Positions 1 through 13,137 are shown, counted from the first letter of the stretch. The stretch is DNA of 64,000 nt from Lamellibrachia satsuma (GCA_033239005.1 BSQZ01000034.1:1799001-1863000); one strand, 5' to 3'. Numbers and translations are program-made. The notes: generated by a model not told the origin, from the sequence alone.

Positions 1-2340
1 AGCGATGCGTGACATTCTACCAGCTGGCCGAGTTTTCTTGATGTAATAGCTCTGTCGTTACCGATCTCTGTGCGACCATTCTGAGAAATACAACAACACT
101 CTTGTCCTATACCGGTGTTTGTGCAGGCATCTGCGTTCGAAAGCTTTACATTGAGCGCTGGCGTCGGTGTACGCACGTTCGTACGCTTGCGATTGCACGT
201 GTTGATAGTGCGTGTCCGTATGTTTGTTTGCGTGCGCGTGAAAACATGTTGATGAGGTCGTGTGAATGCTTTTTTCCCAATGTAATATCGTGCTCCAGTA
301 GTTCTGTTAATAGCCGTTTTAACGAGGCTCAAGTTAATTTTACAGCAGGTTAAATCGGTTTTTGCACGATGTGGTTTGTACATCGTCATCCGTGTCCATA
401 CATATTTTATATGCAGCAATGTCCTATTCTTGCCACAGTCTGAGTTACACTGTGCCATGATATGATAGAGGTGCATAAGTGCTATAGAACGTGGTCATAT
501 TTATGACTACACTTGTTATTTATTAATAAATCATCAGTTATTTCTAATATGTAAAATTATCTTTTTTATATTATTCTTAAAAAAAACATATGCCAATCGA
601 GGCATATTTATATAAACAAATTCGCTAAAGTTTCATAATAATTATTGTTGAAAAATTGTTTCCGGCAAATTAACTGTTATGTGTTTGCAAGACTCGTAAT
701 ATAGAAATTAGTGAGCTAATTACTTGGAAATTCCAGTTTTTTTACGTTGTACAAAAGAAAGAAACAATAAAACTAATCTTGCTGAATATAATTATCTTCA
801 CATTCCCTAGCATCGAACTGTCCGTATACCGGGTATGACTGTGTTGTCCTTTTACCGGATACGTCAGCGCAGCCATATGCATTCCACACCTGGCACTGGT
901 TGTCATCAAAACAAGAACCAGTTCCTGGTAAGCGAAACGGCGCTTCTACAAGGATTGCTATGGATGCCCAACCAGTGTTGCAATTATGTTGCAATCCATC
1001 CGCTCTCGTTCCGCGCGGGCGAACGTCGCTGATGTCCCCGGAGCGTCGCTGTCAATGCCAGGACCGCAACTAATTTCGCGTAACGTCGTTTTTTGCGATT
1101 GCGGGCAAGTGATACCGCAAATGTCGCGTTAAACGCACTGCGTGTTGTCGTTTTAACGTGTCCTCGCCCTGTTACGTTGCCTCCACAAAATCCAGGCTCT
1201 TACGTCATACGTTAGGCTTATTTCCCTGTAATCTCTTCTTTTCAATGTGTTGTTATACACCATGTGTAATAATAGTGAAAATAATAATATTATTAATATT
1301 AATAGTAATAATAATAATACATTTCTTCTATAGCGCCCCATGCAAATAATTGTTCTGAGCCCTGTACAATGATGCATACAATATAAATAGAATCATACGC
1401 ATTAACTACTCATTACATTACACGTTAAAACTACTGTATATATAATAACACTTCGATTAAAAGAAGTGCGTGTGCACACAATATGATGCTATGTTGTTAC
1501 TAAGATGACATAAATTCTTTTTTATTTTATATAGAAGATGGTGCGGTGAATATCAGAGAAAAGTAACTCGTCATAGCAATGTCATGTTTCTGCATGAAAT
1601 GTCAGTGTACTGCAAACAATTCGATGAGTCGATATATGAAAACATAAATGTCTTATTTGTAGTGGGGCCTATACGTATAACACACTTATGTTAGATCTGC
1701 GTTAAATTTGTAAAAGCGTGCTGCTTGCTATGAAGAACGTCAGGTATAGATTTGTGGTGCCTTGTGCATTGGTTTGGAATCTATTGATGACATGTTCCTA
1801 TAGAAATAAAAAAGGTAAAAATCGGGCGCTGATACAAGCACTATAACATTAGTACCTTTAACTGCACACCGTATAATTCCGTTTATCGCATGACATTTGC
1901 CTTTCCAATAAAGCAAACGTGGTCTTCCTTTTTGTTAGTTAATCATCTTCATATCACGCTTGCTGTAAACCATCGAAAGTGCGATAATTCGGCGTTTCTT
2001 CACTCACCGTTACCATTCAACCCGCCGACTGATGCCACCGAGAGATCTTTCACCCGGTTAGACACCGTCTCAGGCTACCTGTCTACTATCTACCCGCCGC
2101 TCAGATCGTATTGTCCGAGGGGGAGAGCGGTTTTCGTCCCGTCGGCGAGACTGAGTGATTTATTGGCGAGATACGATTGAAGCACATTATAGAATCGACA
2201 CCGTATGATTAGGCCGAGCGCGGCGGGGTTCGTGTCACCCTAACTAGCCGTTGCATACGGACCGATGAATAGCGCCCGCACGTCTTACAACGCATTGGGT
2301 GTTGGTTGGGCCGTAACTGGTATAGTCGTATCGTGTTTGT

Positions 2341-2587
2341 GCTCTAATCGCAATCGTATCATGTGCTCTAACCACAGTCGTATCGTGTGCTCTAACTATG
2401 TGTGTATCAGTAGCTCTAACCGCAATCGTATCATGTGCTCTAACCGTGTGTGTATTAGTGGATCTAACCGCAGGCGTATCATGTGCTCTAACCGTGTATG
2501 TATCAGTAGCTCTAACCGCAGGCGCATCGTATGCTCTAACCGTGTGTGTATCAGTCACTCTAACCGCAGATATATCCTGTGCTCTAA

Positions 2588-2590
<3 letters not shown>
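2341..2590 (+). repeat. 24-bp tandem array
   Basis: About ten copies of a 24-bp unit built on CTCTAACCG followed by a TATCAGTAG or TATCATGTG variant. It runs directly into a TG/CG microsatellite. Confidence 0.85.
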
Positions 2591-2623
<33 letters not shown>

Positions 2624-2749
2624 GCGTGTGCGTGTGCGTGTGCGTGTGCGTGTGCGCGTGCGCGTGTGCGTGTGCGTGTGCGTGTGCGTGTGCGTGTGCG
2701 TTTGCGTGTGCGTGTGCGTGTGCGTGTGCGTGTGCGTGTGCGTGTGCGT

Positions 2750-2783
<34 letters not shown>
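2590..2783 (+). repeat. (TG)n / (TGTGCG)n microsatellite
   Basis: Alternating purine-pyrimidine tract: pure TG at both ends and TGTGCG repeats in the middle. This sequence type can adopt Z-DNA. Confidence 0.95.
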
Positions 2784-3429
2784 CAGTAGCTCTAACGCAT
2801 GCGTAACGTGCGTGTGCTCTAACGACGGATGGTCTACTGCATGATATCACTGCTTGCTCCAATGCCGGTATGGCCTGACAACGACAAATGCCAAGTTCGT
2901 TTTCCTGGGACAGTCGTTAGTCGAGCGCAGTGAAGAGATTCCCCTTCCGTTTGCACACTCGACACATCATACACGTATCACCGTTCATGCGATATGTGCA
3001 GTCGAGAAAGCAGGCCAACTCTAAAGGGCAAAGAATGTTTATTCAACGTCGGTAGCACACACACAAATGACGATTTATTTTTAACACGAACCCCCAAAGC
3101 ATTGTCCGTTTCGTTTCCCGTGGGAAATGTTGACTTTTGGTTAATCTTTCACTGAATCTGTATTATACGTTTCGCTACGCACGTGTTCACTGTTGTTGGT
3201 GTCACACCCGGGGGTTGATCAATAATTATTATCTTCACCGAAAATCGAACCCGCTGGCATGACTCGCACATAATGCGAAATTAATAGAGGCGGTCACACC
3301 ATTTAGTGTTCTGTCAAAAATCTGCCTCTGGCAATAATGTGTAATAAAGAGATCAGCTCCAGTTCGCATACCAACAAGTGCAACCGAGATTCACGACTTG
3401 CCACAAATCACGAAGACAAAGCCTAGTCT

Positions 3430-3590
3430 CAAGATATCAATAAGAACAATGGTAGACAAAGGAGAAGCGATCAGATGGTTGGGAAATACTCGGCGAATGG
3501 ACATAGACAGAGGACACAGGAACACACAGAAGATTAAGTTGAATCGGAGTAACGGAGAAGAAGACCAGGGAATAAATAAGAAGATGGCGC

Positions 3591-3600
<10 letters not shown>
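3430..3600 (+). mobile_element. Possible decayed LINE polymerase 3' fragment
   Basis: The frame contains AIRWLGNTRRMD, similar to the RWLGHVLRMD segment near the C-terminus of many non-LTR retrotransposon polymerases, then basic sequence running into the (GA)n tract. Weak evidence: one motif only. Confidence 0.4.

Positions 3601-3634
<34 letters not shown>
3594..3634 (+). repeat. (GA)n microsatellite
   Basis: About 20 GA units, within a stretch that may be a decayed LINE coding fragment. Confidence 0.95.
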
Positions 3635-3639
<5 letters not shown>

Positions 3640-3739
3640 CGATGTAAGTAGGAGGAACGAAATCGGAAAAGGACAAACCATAGGCCAGTTGCAGAAATAA
3701 GTGGATAGCCTTATACAGACTGTATATACAGTATGAATG

Positions 3740-4305
3740 ATCCCAGTGCCTTCAGGATGACCTCAGGAGCTTTTGGAAGATCTCGTCACCTTCAGGCTGA
3801 TTCCAACACCGCGTGGAGGACTTCAACACATTCCAGGCCTCCAAACACCTGGCATCAACACTTCCATAGGACCTCAACACCTCCTGGAGGACTTCATCAC
3901 CTTCTGGGGAACCTCAACGCCTTCTGGATGACCTTACCGCCTTCTAGCGGACCTCAACACCTTCTGGATGACCTCAACGCCTTCCAGTGGACCTCAACAT
4001 CTCCTGGAGGACTTCAACACCTTCTGGGGAACCTCAACACCTTCTAGATGACCTTACCGCCTTCTAGCGGACCTCAACACCTTCTGGATGACCTCAACGC
4101 CTTCCAGTGGACCTCAACATCTCCTGGAGGACTTCAACACCTTCTGGGGAACCTCAACACCTTCTAGATGACCTTACCGCCTTCTAGCGGACCTCAACAC
4201 CTTCTGGATGACCTCAACGCCTTTCGGTGGACCTCAACACCTCCGGGAGAACCTCGACACCGTCTGGATGACCTCAACGCCTTCTAGTGGACCTCGACAC
4301 ATGCA
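3740..4305 (+). repeat. 30-bp array with 120-bp higher-order repeat
   Basis: Basic units of about 30 bp containing ACCTCAACACCTTCTGG or variants. Positions 3961-4080 and 4081-4200 are essentially identical, showing a four-unit, 120-bp higher-order period. Confidence 0.9.
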
Positions 4306-4824
4306 CGAGTCCACCACACCAATCACACACAAAAGCATTATCGGAAACAGCATTACTGGACACTGAACGATGTGGTTGATGTGGTCGGCTGTAGGCAGAC
4401 GGGCGCTCGAGCGTGCTTGAAAACAACGTTGATCCTCCACGCATCAGCTGCTGTTGACAATTTATAATACAGAGGCTCTTAGCATCCGTCTGCGACTGCT
4501 GAATGGGGTGGACCCGCTGCATAGCGGCACTGCTGAAGAAGGTTGAAGAACCATCGCTACTTCGTGTTACTTTGTGTTCCACGTGTTTGTCGATCACACA
4601 TGTTACATATAATAGATTTGCCAGACGCTTTTAACCGGTTTGCCACTTTATACGTCACACAAACAGTATTTTTGCGTCGTGAACAATGCGAATATTCACC
4701 ATAATGATGCCGGAAGGTTGCGTACTGGGTAGAAATAAGGCGAACTGTGCATCAGTTTTTTTATTTCGAACTAATAAATGATATGTTGTCAGTCCTCTCC
4801 TAAAAATAAGACGCGTACGGGGCG

Positions 4825-4886
4825 TGACGTCATAGTGTAACGTTGAACGTGACCGGAAGTGTATAGGACAATGGGGTGTGACGTCA
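4825..4886 (+). promoter_or_regulatory. Candidate CRE-ETS-CRE cluster
   Basis: Two perfect TGACGTCA palindromes (4825-4832 and 4879-4886), with ACCGGAAGT, an ETS-type site, at 4852-4860 between them. Both CREs follow a GGGG(C/T)GTGACGTCA context. Site matches are direct; activity is inference. Confidence 0.35.
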
Positions 4887-4965
4887 CGTCTAATCGGAAA
4901 ACATCGTCATGATTTCGACCAGTTGCGGATACAGTCATGCATAATCAAATTTACTTTTATCAAAT

Positions 4966-4966
4966 C

Positions 4967-5061
<95 letters not shown>
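4966..5061 (+). repeat. (AT)n microsatellite
   Basis: About 95 bp of uninterrupted AT dinucleotides. Confidence 0.97.
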
Positions 5062-5064
<3 letters not shown>

Positions 5065-5737
5065 AAGTCATAAAATCATAGCTATGACATAGGTAACTGT
5101 TCCGGCATTTTGATATTGAACAACCGTTGATCGTTAGCCTTTGACAATAGCACGGGGTAGGCCTATATAGTTAGTAACAGTTCGTAGCCTGTTGTGCAGC
5201 AAAGCGAGTTCTAGTTGAAACAGCGACACAAACGGCGTAATACCGATTTCATTATCGTTCATCCGAGCTGCGCCTCCTTTGTCGTCCTGAAAGCGTTTGA
5301 CAAGCGTCGCGTCGTTTTCGCCGGCGTCGTCTGGAGTCATCTGATGGTCGAACAATCGTCGGAAGTTGTTGACAGCTTTGATGATACCCAAAGAGGCGTA
5401 TGTCTGATGAGTGATACAATTTTCATCTGTCACATAATCTGATTGTCGAGGCTATATTGGTGCAGCCGTCGCCACCTTGGTGGTCAGGTCGTCTAGCAGC
5501 CACCTAGCGTGTCGAGGGTCAGAATAATGTGTCCAATCAGCGTTGTTGTCATATACATTTATCCCCCTCGTCGATTGGAAGCATATTTTAAGACTTTTCA
5601 CTGACATGCAGATTTTTACGTGGATTTAGGGCGTGTTCACAGTTGGTACAACGATAGTTCATTCAACCGTGTCCTCGGGCGAAGTATTCGGCGGAATTAT
5701 AACTGAGCCGCGTCGCTGCGCTTCGGCTGTGAGTCAC

Positions 5738-5915
5738 GTGGTTGGGAGATAGAATCCACAGCAGGTTACACATATATCCCCTGGGTGGCATCCTTTACTT
5801 CCCCTGGCATAGACACCAGGTAGAAGGGACCAACGGTTTTCAAAGTGTCTATTCCGAAAGAAAATGCGCAATTTGGGGTGAACGGAATTGTCAAAGTTTT
5901 GAAACGGCGAGTCAT
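5738..5915 (-). mobile_element. tRNA-derived SINE fragment, tail type 1
   Basis: Antisense copy sharing the central domain (TTTCAAAA... ACAATTCCGTTCACCCC on the minus strand) and tail with the copy at 18190-18440. The head is missing; a (GCGT)n microsatellite begins about 20 bp past the central domain. Confidence 0.7.
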
Positions 5916-5933
5916 TCAGTTGGATGGCGACTG

Positions 5934-5935
5934 TG

Positions 5936-5987
<52 letters not shown>

Positions 5988-5998
5988 TGGGTGTGTGT
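5934..5998 (+). repeat. (TG)n(CGTG)n microsatellite
   Basis: TG units followed by about eleven GCGT units. It lies at the broken head end of the adjacent SINE copy. Confidence 0.95.
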
Positions 5999-7020
5999 AA
6001 AATCTTTGAAAGGATTCGCCATGTTGACATTTCCATTACTACGCAGTGGTTTGGTTACACTATATAATAACGTTGAATCAGGGCACGTCAGGACGTTTCC
6101 ACTGTTGGTTCCGCTGTCCTATTCACAGTTTGACACCTCATGCCGTGGAACGTCTGCAGTCCATCATCGAAGCATTATTGTCCGCTGAGGATATATATCA
6201 CGGTTGTATGTCTGAAGTAACTGCTAATTATCCTAGTGTCGCCACAGTGTCACCACATTTTGTTGTTGTCTCGTCAGTATGACTGGCACGCTGTGGCTGA
6301 AGTCACAGTCACTTATCGGTGTGAATCACTGAGGCGAATCTCTTCAGCGCACAAATTCAAAGAAAACACTCAACTAATAAGAATGTTATACTCTGATTAA
6401 ACATTCATAAATGTATATATCTATCCGGTGACATTGACTTGTTTACATATGCCAGTAGGTGGACTGGTGGACGTGGGGCTTTCCATTTGTAGAACAACAC
6501 AGGTATAAACATAATATGCGAGCGGGCTCTATTCCTGCGTCTATGGTTCTGAGATGTTTCAATGCATCCACCAATCGCCCCTTTAAGAAAGACATGTAGT
6601 GTCTTCTCGAACAACATCTTTGCACTTCCCCTGCTGTAGGCGATTTAAATTCAGAGGTTCAGTTGATGCAATATACATTTCTAAGCCCGAAACACACACT
6701 GAATGGACAAATTTAGTCTTTTTGTCAGACTAAGTGTGAAATACTGTACGACTTGAATGAGCACGGGGAAACGACGTGGCGCTAGGATGAGTAACGACCC
6801 ACTTTGCACAATTCTACACCGATTCAGCCACAAAGCCGAGCCGACGCTAAGCACCACCTCTAAAGACGTCCGTCTGAAGAGTGGCGTCATCGCTACTGTC
6901 ACCAGGATGTCGCCTCACTCTGATGTCGTATTAAGAAAAAACCTCAACAGCCGATTGAAGTTTGAAATGTGCTGTGGTGAAAATACAACGGATGGACCGC
7001 TGCATTCCACGTGGGCGTTT

Positions 7021-7076
7021 GCTGCCCAAGCGTTGTTGCTGCCCAAGCGTTGTTGCTGCCCAAGCGTTGTTGCTGG
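7021..7076 (+). repeat. 17-bp tandem triplication
   Basis: Three copies of a 17-bp unit, GCCCAAGCGTTGTTGCT. Confidence 0.9.
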
Positions 7077-7566
7077 CCATTTCAGTTTAGTTAATAATTT
7101 CCGGAGACAATTTAATCATGACAAACGTGTATAAGTATATTGCTGATAATTTCAAAGAGGGTTCGATGTTTCAAAGATTGCGAACCATACCGGGGAGGGG
7201 TAATTCTTATGTAAAAGGGGCGGTTTTACGATCTTTCAAAACGTTGGTTCCTACTCCACAGTTTCTAGAGTAGTTCCGCGAAAATAAAAATATTAATATA
7301 TTGTAATACTATGATAATCACGAGTTCGTAATTAGTTATGAGATTAGATTAACCGTGGTGGGGTTAGCAAGCATGCACCCTACTAAACACCTATACGGCG
7401 AAACAGTGACAAAATTGGTTTAGCGACAAACATAAATTGAACTGCACCATTTGTGCACACTTATCCAAGAGTTAAAAGCCATTGACATGATTATGTGACG
7501 TCACTAGTTTCAGCGGTGGTACAACTTATAATTGTAAAAACAAAGGTTAAGAACGAGAGACGTGGT

Positions 7567-7725
7567 GAGGAGAGACACGGAGGTGGCAGAGGTTGTGGAG
7601 GAGAGACACGGAGGTGGCAGAGGTTGTGGAGGAGAGACACGGAGGTGGCAGAGGTTGTGGAGAGACACGGAGGTGGCAGAGGTTGTGGAGGAGAGACACG
7701 GAGGTGGCAGAAGTTGTGGAGGAGG
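7567..7725 (+). repeat. 30-bp minisatellite
   Basis: Five units containing GAGACACGGAGGTGGCAGAG; one unit is shorter. Confidence 0.9.
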
Positions 7726-8737
7726 ACGCAATGGACAATGGAAATTGCGGCTGAGGGTCCAAGTGGCCACTCCCAATAGTGAATAAAACGGTCGAAAGAA
7801 CACAGAGACTTGCGTTTCAAACGCCAGAACAAAACTCCAGTCATTGTCACACGGCCGTAACCCACAACATATAATTCATTACGGGCTAAGTGGTCCTTAG
7901 AAAGTATGCATTTCCGAAATGCGATAAGAAGCCGTCACTTTCGGCTGCATGTATAGTTAGTTAACCGGTCTTGTCTGCTCAATCAGCGCTCGCAATTCTA
8001 GACCCGATGTGGGTGATAGCAGCGAGATAAGGTACGAGCACCAAGCAAAGAACGCACATTTTCGCCCGTACTCGACGCCACCGAATACCCGCTGCGTGAT
8101 TACGATAAGAAGACGGCACCGTTACCAAATATTTACGGCGTTGCTAAGGACGACGTTATCTCTCATCTTGGATGTCGTTCTTTATCTACGTTTTGCTATC
8201 GTATCTCGGTGATGGGAAAAACGACATTCGGTCTTCAATAATCGACCGCTTCATGCTTGCCGATTGAATACTGTTTAGATAGATGTTTTTGATGACGTGA
8301 TTGCCGTTAAATTTACTCCTGTGGTCATGGTTTAGATATCGAATATAAACAATAATGGTTCGTGTGTTTTTCGTGTTTATCTATGCCCCGCTGTGAATGT
8401 GTTTAGACGCAATCACTAGATACGCCATCTGCGAATTATCACAACATCCTTTTGGCTGTGGTCTGTGTAAATTGACGGAAGAAATTCGGAACGACAGAAT
8501 TTTGATAGTTAGGCGCCACAGCGACGCTACAACGCAGTTTGGTAATATTTCATTTCATAGTTATTCAATTTCTTTTTCTTTATTTTCGTCGCAGCAATTA
8601 CGGGTATAGAGTGTTCTGCCTCTTCCGACATAGATGCACATGAGATGTTACGTGTTACATGCCAACAATCCAACGCGAACCAATAATACGACCAAATACT
8701 AGCAGTTCGAGGATGATAAAAGCAACACATATCACGC

Positions 8738-9440
8738 TTCTTTCCTCCCTCCCTCCCTCCCTCCCTCCCTCCCTCCCTCCCCCTCCTTTCCCTCCCTCCC
8801 TCCCTCCCTCCCTCCCTCCCTCCCTCTCTCCCTCCCTCCCTCCCTCCCTCCCTCCCTCCCTCCCTCCCCCTCCCTCTCTCCCTCCCTCCCTCCCTCCCTC
8901 CCTCCCTCCCCCTCCTTTCCCTCCCTCCCTCCCTCCCCCTCCCTCCCTCCCTCTCTCCCTTTCTTTCATCCTTCCTTCCTTCCTTCCTCCACCTTCTTTC
9001 CTCCCTTCCATCCTCCCTCTTTCCCTTCCTCCATCCCTTCCTTCCTCCCTCCCTCCCTCCTTCCTTCTTTCCTTCCTTCCTCCCTTCATTCCTTCCTTCC
9101 ATCCCTCCTCTTCCTTTTCCCCTTCCCCTTTCCTTCTTCCTTCCTCCATTCCTTCCTTCCTTCCCTAACCATACCCCTCTGTCCCTTCCTTATTCCCTCC
9201 ATGCATCCGTTCATCCATTTCTTCATTCCCATTCATCCCACCACCCCTACCACCCTCACTCATCCCTTCCTTCTTCCCTCTTTCCACTCATCCTCCCTCT
9301 CACCCTTCATGCTTCTCCGTCCTCCCTCTCTCTCCCAATCCACCTCTCTCCATCATAATTCTCCCCCGTTGCTTTGCTTCTTATCTCCCTACGTGTGCCC
9401 CATCGTTCCCCTCTCCCGTTCACACCCTTCCTTCTTCCCG
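8738..9440 (+). repeat. Polypyrimidine tract, (CCCT)n and (CCTT)n
   Basis: About 430 bp of nearly pure C/T, first CCCT then CCTT repeats, fading into imperfect C/T-rich sequence. Long homopyrimidine mirror repeats can form triplex (H-DNA). Confidence 0.95.
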
Positions 9441-9530
9441 GTGTATCTATGACCAGCACCGCCTGAATTCACCCTATTCTAGCTTTAAGGGTGATGTCTG
9501 TTCTTTTACGATCTTCCTCCTGTCACCCTC

Positions 9531-10437
9531 CCGTCGGTCACGTGTACTTCCTGTACATAAATCCGTCGGTCACGTGTACTTCCAGTACATATATCCGTCT
9601 GTCACGTGTACTTCCTGTACATATATCCGTCGGTCACGTGTACTTCCAGTACATATATCCGTCGGTCACGTGTACTTCCTGTACATGTATCCGTCTGTCA
9701 CGTGTACTTCCTGTACACATATCCGTCGGTCACGTGTACTTCCAGTACATATATCCGTCGGTCACGTGTACTTCCTGTACATATATCCGTCGGTCACGTG
9801 TACTTCCTTTACATATATCCGTCGGTCACGTGTACTTCCAGTACATATATCCGTCGGTTACGTTTACTTCCAATACATATATTCGTCGGTCACGTGTACT
9901 TCCAGTACATATATCCGTCGGTCACGTGTACTTCCAGTATATATATATATCCGTCGGTCACGTGTACTTCCTGTACATATATCCGTCGGTCACGTGTACT
10001 TCCTGTACATATATCCGTCGGTCACGTGTACTTCCAGTACATATATCCGTCGGTCACGTGTACTTCCTGTACATATATCCGTCTGTCACGTGTACTTCCT
10101 GTACACATATCCGTCGGTCACGTGTACTTCCAGTACATATATCCGTCGGTCACGTGTACTTACAGTAAATATATCCGTCGGTCACGTGTACTTCCTGTAC
10201 ATATATCCGTCGGTCACGTGTACTTCCAGTACATATATCCGTCGGTTACGTGTACTTCCAGTACATATATTCGTCGGTCACGTGTACTTCCAGTACATAT
10301 ATCCGTCGGTCACGTGTACTTACAGTAAATATATCCGTCGGTCACGTGTACTTCCTGTACATATATCCGTCGGTCACGTGTACTTCCTGTACATATATCC
10401 GTCGGTCACGTGTACTTCCAGTACATATATCCGCCGG
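9531..10437 (+). repeat. 32-bp satellite with CACGTG in nearly every unit
   Basis: About 28 units of 32 bp: CCGTCGGTCACGTGTACTTC, then C(T/A)GTACATATAT. Nearly every unit has a CACGTG palindrome next to GTACTTCCTGTAC or GTACTTCCAGTAC. CTTCCTG and CTTCCAG variants alternate irregularly. Confidence 0.95.
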
Positions 10438-11747
10438 CTCTGGCTGAGCGCCAAAAGCACCTCATTTTTTATTTAGTTTCTTGTCTCTGACTGTTTCGGT
10501 GCTCTACGTTCGTGTATGATGTGTTTTTAATTGCTGTGTTGTTTCCAATTTATGTTTAACCATTCCTATTGATGCTGATGCCAATTCAGTTGTTTTGATT
10601 ACGTTTGAAACCACACCACTAGCTATAGTCGCAATACTATATGATTACAAAACGTAACGTCGACACGGCCATTTTCACTGGATTCACGTTCACAGTGGAT
10701 TTATCTAATCGACATATAGTAAAGATTAAAAAATAATATGTAGCTAACACCGATGTATGAGCTGTAATGTATGAGCTGTAATGGGGATAGAAAAAGAAGA
10801 GAAACATTACTAAGACTTGGATAATTAAAACACTATTAACACTTCCAATAATAGTGGAAATTATTGGAACACCACCATGGCAGTGATGGGCATTTATATC
10901 TGACAGGGCGGAAGGCGTTTGTATAAACTGCTTGCACAAAACATTGCAACAATTGTTGCATGTATGTTCCGTCAGTAAGTACAGGTGCAGTCAACCATTG
11001 CAGCTATCTGCGTAACGGACATTTGCTGATGAACGCTTCTGATAAACTCACTCGTTATGTGAGTCATAATAGAATACTCGTCATCTTTCTGACATACAAA
11101 GTACACGCTTTTTGTTGCAACGACTGCACATCCATAAAAAGGATGTATGTGTCAGAAACGATAACGAACTTACGTTGGGAACAGCTAACCACAAAAAGAA
11201 CAGACGTCTTACATCGACGGTAGTGTATCGTTGCCAGTCGGAAACTTTCTCCAGGCCGCCCAGCGTCAACCATGCATGCCGTGGCATCTCCATAACAGTC
11301 TTCATTCCCCCCTGACAATAACAGGCTGTAATAACCAACGTTACATTACTACAACAATGTAGGCAAACTGTAACACCCTCAATGCCAAGTAACAACAAAA
11401 CAGAACATCACTTCATGCGCACACAACCCTGACCGTCTGACCGTCTGACTCCTTGGCCAGTATTAAGACAAAACTCTTCTTGTTTTGAATTCTTTCTTGG
11501 TCTGTGTCGCTTCATAAATAACAATGTCACAGTCACAGGAACGCCTAAATGGAGGGACGTCATAATTTGCAGCACTACGTAATCGTGACGTCACAACAGG
11601 TACACGCAAAGAAAGGACGCACCAAGTGCTACGTTTGATCAATCAGGCGTGAACGTGCAAAATTACATCCGCCTTTGTGGTTCAGCCAATCTTTCCTAAT
11701 CAATAATTTAGCATATTGCGTTTCAAATAAAGGAAACTCCGACGCGG

Positions 11748-11872
11748 GTGCATGGGGTGTGTGGGGTGTGTGGGGTGTATGGGATGTATGGGGTGTATGG
11801 GGTGTACGGGGTGTATGGGGTGTATGGGGTGTATGGAGTGTATGGGGTGTATGGGGTGTATGGGGTGTATGG
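11748..11872 (+). repeat. 9-bp minisatellite
   Basis: About 13 units of GGGGTGTAT with minor variants. Confidence 0.93.
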
Positions 11873-13137
11873 GTAAATGGTTGGTATGCTTCTAAAGTTA
11901 GGTATGCTCGGCGGGAAAGGTGCACTTGATCGAAATGTCACAGAATCGTTAGCGCGATTCACGAAAGTGCAATCATAGTTTTGTGTCGGAAAAAGTTATC
12001 TAAGAGGACAAGACACTATTCCCACTGTATCAGTGATTGTCAACTCAGTCGCTTCGGCATCCCACTGGCTGGCAAGACAGTGATTTGCGCCGTGGTGGTC
12101 AACTCCGTGTGTGGTTCAACAGCCCAACCCTAGCAAGGCAGTCTTAGTCTAGACACAAGACTACAACACACAATCTTACACTTCTCCGTCACATCATTTC
12201 CATTGTTGTTTCTGTGAATTTATTTCCGATTTTTCTCATGCTACTTGGTTTACCGACACGTATCGGTGCGACCATCAGATCCAGAGGCGTACGTGCAACA
12301 CTGCATGCACGTACCGCGGTGGGTGATTGGGAACACACGACGGGGTTCATAGAACCAACCCTGGGGTGCCGGATCGGGCGCTCCTACGCCGAATCGGACC
12401 CTTACACCGTCATTAGCTTCTTCGTCGAAACACCTGCGTTGACAAATGTCCCTTCTTCGACTACGCCAGCATAAACAATGGACTGCGGGTGGTCGTGCGA
12501 CCGAGGACACTGTAGCGACTTTCGGTGCGCGACGGCCAACAGTTGGTCCTCGTCACATTATCCGTCCGCAGTCTGCGAACTTTACGCGCATTCCCGTAAC
12601 CCATTCTGTCGCGTTATTGGCCCGGTGTAATCAGTGCGTCTTCGGCGCGCGGCTGATGTCGTTACGGCCATTAGCACGACCTTGTAATTTCTTCTATACA
12701 TGGTCTTTGGTCGCGACGGGAGGGGCGTAGGGTATTGTGCCCCTTGTGTGCACGATCAAGGTATTTCGTTGCGGGGAGTTAGGACGAGGTAGTTGCGTAG
12801 CCGTATTGCTTTAAGTTGCTTGTCACCATGCCGACATCGTTCTTTATGTAGCTTCACGAATAGGTCTACGACCGTCCCATTCAGAGGTCTTTCTTCGTTA
12901 AAGGGTCTTATTACATTAAGTAGTCATATGATATTACATATTCTTATTATATGCAGTAGTCATATCATATGATTTTCTCCAGAAACTATCAAGTGTTCTT
13001 ATATTATCGCTCACTGGTTTAACATATCCACTGTTCCTAAGCAATACTACGAAGGCGCAACAAATTTGACCTAAGCGTTTTACTTTCGGCGTGCTGGAGT
13101 GTGACAGTGTGACCCTTCGTAGACGCAGCGACTTTTT

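Noticed and set aside
8527..9168. Gly/Arg/Glu-rich or Pro/Ser-rich open frames on both strands
   Set aside because: Translation of the polypyrimidine microsatellite.
9491..10476. Open frames of 225-300 codons in three frames at once
   Set aside because: All three frames are open across the 32-bp array, a repeat artefact rather than coding sequence.
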